A program made the translations under genes and the position numbers. Of a stretch of 64,000 nt of DNA, positions 62,023 through 64,000 are shown piece by piece. Source of the stretch: Leisingera daeponensis (GTDB lineage Bacteria; Pseudomonadota; Alphaproteobacteria; Rhodobacterales; Rhodobacteraceae); contig NZ_JAHVJA010000011.1 of the NCBI RefSeq assembly GCF_019801465.1, positions 62,001-126,000 of the forward strand. The letters are read 5' to 3'. Positions within the stretch are counted from its first letter, which is position 1. Each line of letters starts with the position of its first letter. The notes under the pieces were generated by a model. The model made no database searches and was not told the DNA's origin. It saw only the letters and a list, made by a program, of their open reading frames with translations.

Positions 62023-62037
62023 GTTTCGCAGCGAAAC
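62023..62037. other. parS-like palindrome 2
   Basis: GTTTCGCAGCGAAAC, exactly 90 bases after site 1, followed by CTC as at site 3. Confidence 0.8.
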
Positions 62038-62112
62038 CTCTGCCCGGTCCAAGCTGCGGCGCGGCGTTCGGGGCCGGTTCCTGCGCTGCGGGCGATTCCG
62101 TATCGGGCTCTG

Positions 62113-62127
62113 GTTTCGCTGCGAAAC
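62113..62127. other. parS-like palindrome 3
   Basis: GTTTCGCTGCGAAAC, exactly 90 bases after site 2. It keeps the same GG before and CTC after the core. Confidence 0.8.
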
Positions 62128-62197
62128 CTCCCGCGCCTGAACACACCCCAAGCCGACCGGGCCGCAAGGGGCGCCGGGGCGTTGTGCCGCTGTTCCA

Positions 62198-62221
62198 CCG
62201 GTATTCCGGGTGGAATACCGG
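62198..62221. repeat. Perfect 10-bp inverted repeat in parS region
   Basis: CCGGTATTCC and GGAATACCGG flank a GGGT loop. An overlapping pair, TTCCACC and GGTGGAA, could fold in competition. No coding frame or T-run is associated with it. Confidence 0.5.
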
Positions 62222-62409
62222 CATGCAGATTTCCGCCGTTTCGAAAGCGGTGTTGCCGAATGAGGAACCTTTCAAATCCGGCCGCAGGGAAGGGGCCTGC
62301 CTTGCGGATGCCGCCCGGACCGGGCGGCGGCCGCGGCGGGCACTTTGCCTGAAAGACGAAAGGGAGCATCACCCTGCCAGCGCGAAGCCGTGCAGACCGG
62401 ACAGGTGGG

Positions 62410-62424
62410 GTTTCGCAGCGAAAC
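62410..62424. other. parS-like palindrome 4
   Basis: GTTTCGCAGCGAAAC, with the CTC after it, 297 bases from site 3. It breaks the 90-base spacing. Confidence 0.8.
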
Positions 62425-62816
62425 CTCCATCGGGAAGCCGACGGGGAAACGAAGGTCCCGGCGATGTGTCAGGTCGTTTGTGTGCGGTTCAGAGGAAGAG
62501 GGAAACGGCATGGTGGGCACTCTTTTCCCAGCCAGGGGCCAGGCCACCGTTGCGGGGCGGTGGGATGCTGCCAGAGGCGAAGAAGATTTGCCTTAAGTCT
62601 GGCCGACGGCCCCAAGACACTCCGGGACTGCTTGGCTAGCCAGCTCTGGCAACGCTGGCCTCAGGGCACTGCCAGCATGCACTGGAAACGTTACGCGCGA
62701 GGCTGAGCCGCCTTGAACAGAAAGGGGCAGACGTCTTCACCGCTCCCGGCTTCCCGCAGCAGTCTGCCCGCCACGCGCTTCGCTGGCGGCCGCGGATGAC
62801 GGCGAACGCCGGTGCC
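62425..62816. other. Non-coding stretch between partition sites and recombinase
   Basis: I see no convincing gene here. One 28-codon frame (62510-62596) starts with ATG after GAGGAAGAGGG but has no recognisable domain. There is no transposase remnant. Confidence 0.4.
62510..62596 (+). CDS. Possible 28-codon small ORF
   Basis: A frame from ATG 62510 to TAA 62594-62596. The upstream AGGAAGAGGG is a strong Shine-Dalgarno-like sequence 7 or so bases away. No known family; it may be chance. Confidence 0.2.
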   Translation: MVGTLFPARGQATVAGRWDAARGEEDLP

Positions 62817-63842
62817 TCAAAGACCCGCGGCCCGTGTCAGGTTGATGCGGAAGCGGTCCTGGCGGCGCCGGTCGGGGCGGGGCTTTTCTGCCGGGGCATG
62901 GCCAGGCTCCTGCGGGACATAGCGCTCGCATGCCGAGGCCGAGTTGGCCAGCCCGGCGCGCAGGGACTGCCCGGAAAACAGCGCCAGCCGTTCCTTGTCA
63001 GGCAGCTCCGCCCGGATGCCCGCGTCCAGCACGGTCTTCTTGATCAGGCGCGCGACATGCTTGTCGCTGAGGCGGCTGTCCAGCGTCCGTTTGCCGTCGC
63101 GCGAGACGCGCAGGAAGACCGGCCCGAAACCTATCTTGGCAAAATGCAGCCACTGCTCCAGCGCCTGCACGGGACAGGTCCGGGCGGACGAGCCGCGTCC
63201 GACCTCGACCTCGCGCCAGCCGGACTTCGCGTTGAGTGTGAGCAGGACCCCCTGGTCCATGATCTCGATCCAGCCGCCGGAGTCCGGAGTGCCGTCCTTG
63301 CGCACATCGAGGCTGACGATTTCGGAGCGGCGCAACCCGCCGGCGTAACCCAGAAGCAGGATCGCCCGGTCGCGCAGCCCGCGCAGGTCGTGCGGAAGGG
63401 TGTCCGTCATGGCCATAATGTCCTCTGGCTGGATGGCTTCCTTTTGCACCGGCGGGCGCCCGTGCTCCCGTTTGATCCCCGCCAGCGCGGCGGCGATGCG
63501 GTGGTCCCTGCGGTCCAGGGGAAAGCCGCGCTGGGTGAAGTTCCAGGCCAGGCCGGAGAGGCGGCGTTCAATGGTGCTGGCCGCCAGCGGACGGGCGGAG
63601 GGGCTGGTGCCGGGGGTGGCCAGTGACGTTAGATAAAGCGCGATGATGTCCGGCGCGGGGGGCAGGGGGTCCGTTCCGCGCCGCCGGCACCAGCGCGCAA
63701 AATGCCCCCAGTCTTTTGAATAGGCTTTCAGGGTATTCTCGGATGCTGCGGCCTGGGCATGGCTGCCGGCAACAGGCGGGACACCGGATTCCGAACTTAA
63801 TTTCCGGCGTTCCGGCGGCGGGTTTCGGGGTGTTTGGGCCAT
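62817..63842 (-). pseudogene. Tyrosine recombinase, catalytic residues degenerate
   Basis: A 341-residue phage-integrase-type protein of full length and open frame. The SAM-like core-binding domain is about 35-130, and the catalytic domain 135-341 retains Arg171 (GGLRRSE), Lys206, Arg295 and His315. However, the expected HxxR motif reads GQSLR (Gln292 for His), and the nucleophile Tyr, expected nine residues after His315, is Asp324 (in PRPDRRR). Each change can arise by a single base substitution (CAC to CAG, TAC to GAC). The frame is intact but the enzyme should not cut DNA. It may still bind sites. It could be called a CDS if expression is shown. Confidence 0.75.
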
Positions 63843-63863
63843 AATTGGAAGACTATGCTCATT

Positions 63864-63892
63864 ATGTCCGATAAAGCAAGATTATTGGACAT
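63864..63892. other. Recombinase core-like inverted repeat (11-7-11)
   Basis: ATGTCCGATAA and TTATTGGACAT are inverted 11-base arms with one mismatch, separated by a 7-base AGCAAGA spacer. That is the layout of a tyrosine-recombinase crossover site. It lies 22 bases upstream of the recombinase start and could be an attachment or resolution site, or an operator. Confidence 0.55.
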
Positions 63893-63909
63893 TACTAGAA
63901 ACAGGAAAG

Positions 63910-63950
63910 CGCGGCGGTTTCTACATAATATTGTAGCCAAAAGCGCCGCG
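63910..63950. repeat. Nested inverted repeats
   Basis: CGCGGCG (63910-63916) and CGCCGCG (63944-63950) enclose an inner palindrome CTACATAATATTGTAG (63921-63936). It may be a hairpin, a regulator site or part of a recombination locus. Confidence 0.4.
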
Positions 63951-64000
63951 GCCCGCTACGGTCTGTGGCATGACCTATGCCCGGCCCGAGCCCCCGCACG

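Larger units (their letters stand above)
63843..64000. other. Upstream region of recombinase; right window edge
   Basis: The last 158 bases are AT-rich at first and contain the 11-7-11 inverted repeat (63864-63892) and a second nested palindrome (63910-63950). An ATG at 63970 may open a plus-strand gene that leaves the window, but only ten codons are visible. Confidence 0.4.

Noticed and set aside
62817-63842. Active plasmid or phage integrase
   Set aside because: The catalytic Tyr and the HxxR His are replaced, so strand exchange should not occur.
63970-64000. Gene starting at ATG 63970
   Set aside because: Only ten codons are visible and there is no clear ribosome-binding site, so it cannot be supported from this window.

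Overview
The window reads as part of a large plasmid or chromid from a marine alphaproteobacterium of the Roseobacter group (Leisingera/Phaeobacter-like). It is GC-rich and gene-dense. It holds a plasmid replication and partition module: a Rep_3-type initiator, iterons, parAB and palindromic parS-like sites. It has typical Roseobacter accessory content (BCCT and TRAP transporters, Rieske demethylation of betaines, RpiR and GlxA-type regulators) and no core housekeeping genes. I see no tRNA, rRNA, CRISPR array or intact insertion sequence. The genus is an inference.

Layout. (1) 1-5478, plus strand: a compact catabolic operon of unknown substrate (SDR, LacI regulator, two-domain SnoaL-like protein, cupin protein, alpha/beta hydrolase, RraA-like aldolase). 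(2) 5590-21261: two divergent transcription units around a 105-bp control region. The minus unit encodes an RpiR regulator, Rieske oxygenase, aldehyde dehydrogenase, BCCT transporter, carboxymuconolactone decarboxylase-like protein and 2Fe-2S ferredoxin. The plus unit encodes a dimethylglycine-dehydrogenase-like flavoprotein, an alcohol dehydrogenase, two enolase-superfamily enzymes, a class III aminotransferase, a ferredoxin reductase and a GlxA/GbdR-type regulator. Together they look like uptake, N-demethylation and ring catabolism of a betaine of the proline betaine or hydroxyproline betaine type. (3) 21320-26596: a LysR gene divergent from CaiB-type CoA transferase, MaoC-like hydratase, MmgE/PrpD and CitE-like lyase genes, which resembles the itaconate to citramalyl-CoA degradation cluster. 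(4) 26641-30124: a PilZ-containing cellulose-synthase-like glycosyltransferase with a HlyD-like partner. (5) 30294-54081: an iron-acquisition superlocus, described below. (6) 54092-57360: an OsmC protein and a TRAP transporter. (7) 57544-61911 plus downstream sites: replication initiator, iteron origin, parA, parB and five parS-like palindromes. (8) 62817-63842: a tyrosine recombinase that appears catalytically dead, with a recombinase-core-like inverted repeat just upstream.

The most notable system is the siderophore superlocus. An asbA-asbB-asbC-asbDE-asbF operon (petrobactin type, with carrier protein and condensing enzyme fused) is preceded by a TonB-dependent receptor. Before that lies a complete four-gene route from arginine to spermidine: arginine decarboxylase, carboxyspermidine dehydrogenase, carboxyspermidine decarboxylase and agmatinase. 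Spermidine is the backbone of petrobactin, and AsbF makes its 3,4-dihydroxybenzoate caps. The same stretch carries a FatBCDE-like ABC importer, an ABC exporter, a DUF2218 protein and a private ExbB-ExbD-ExbD-TonB energising complex. Precursor supply, assembly, export, recapture and energisation therefore all lie within about 24 kb of one replicon.

Functions are inferred from protein motifs and gene order read by eye. No database search was possible.
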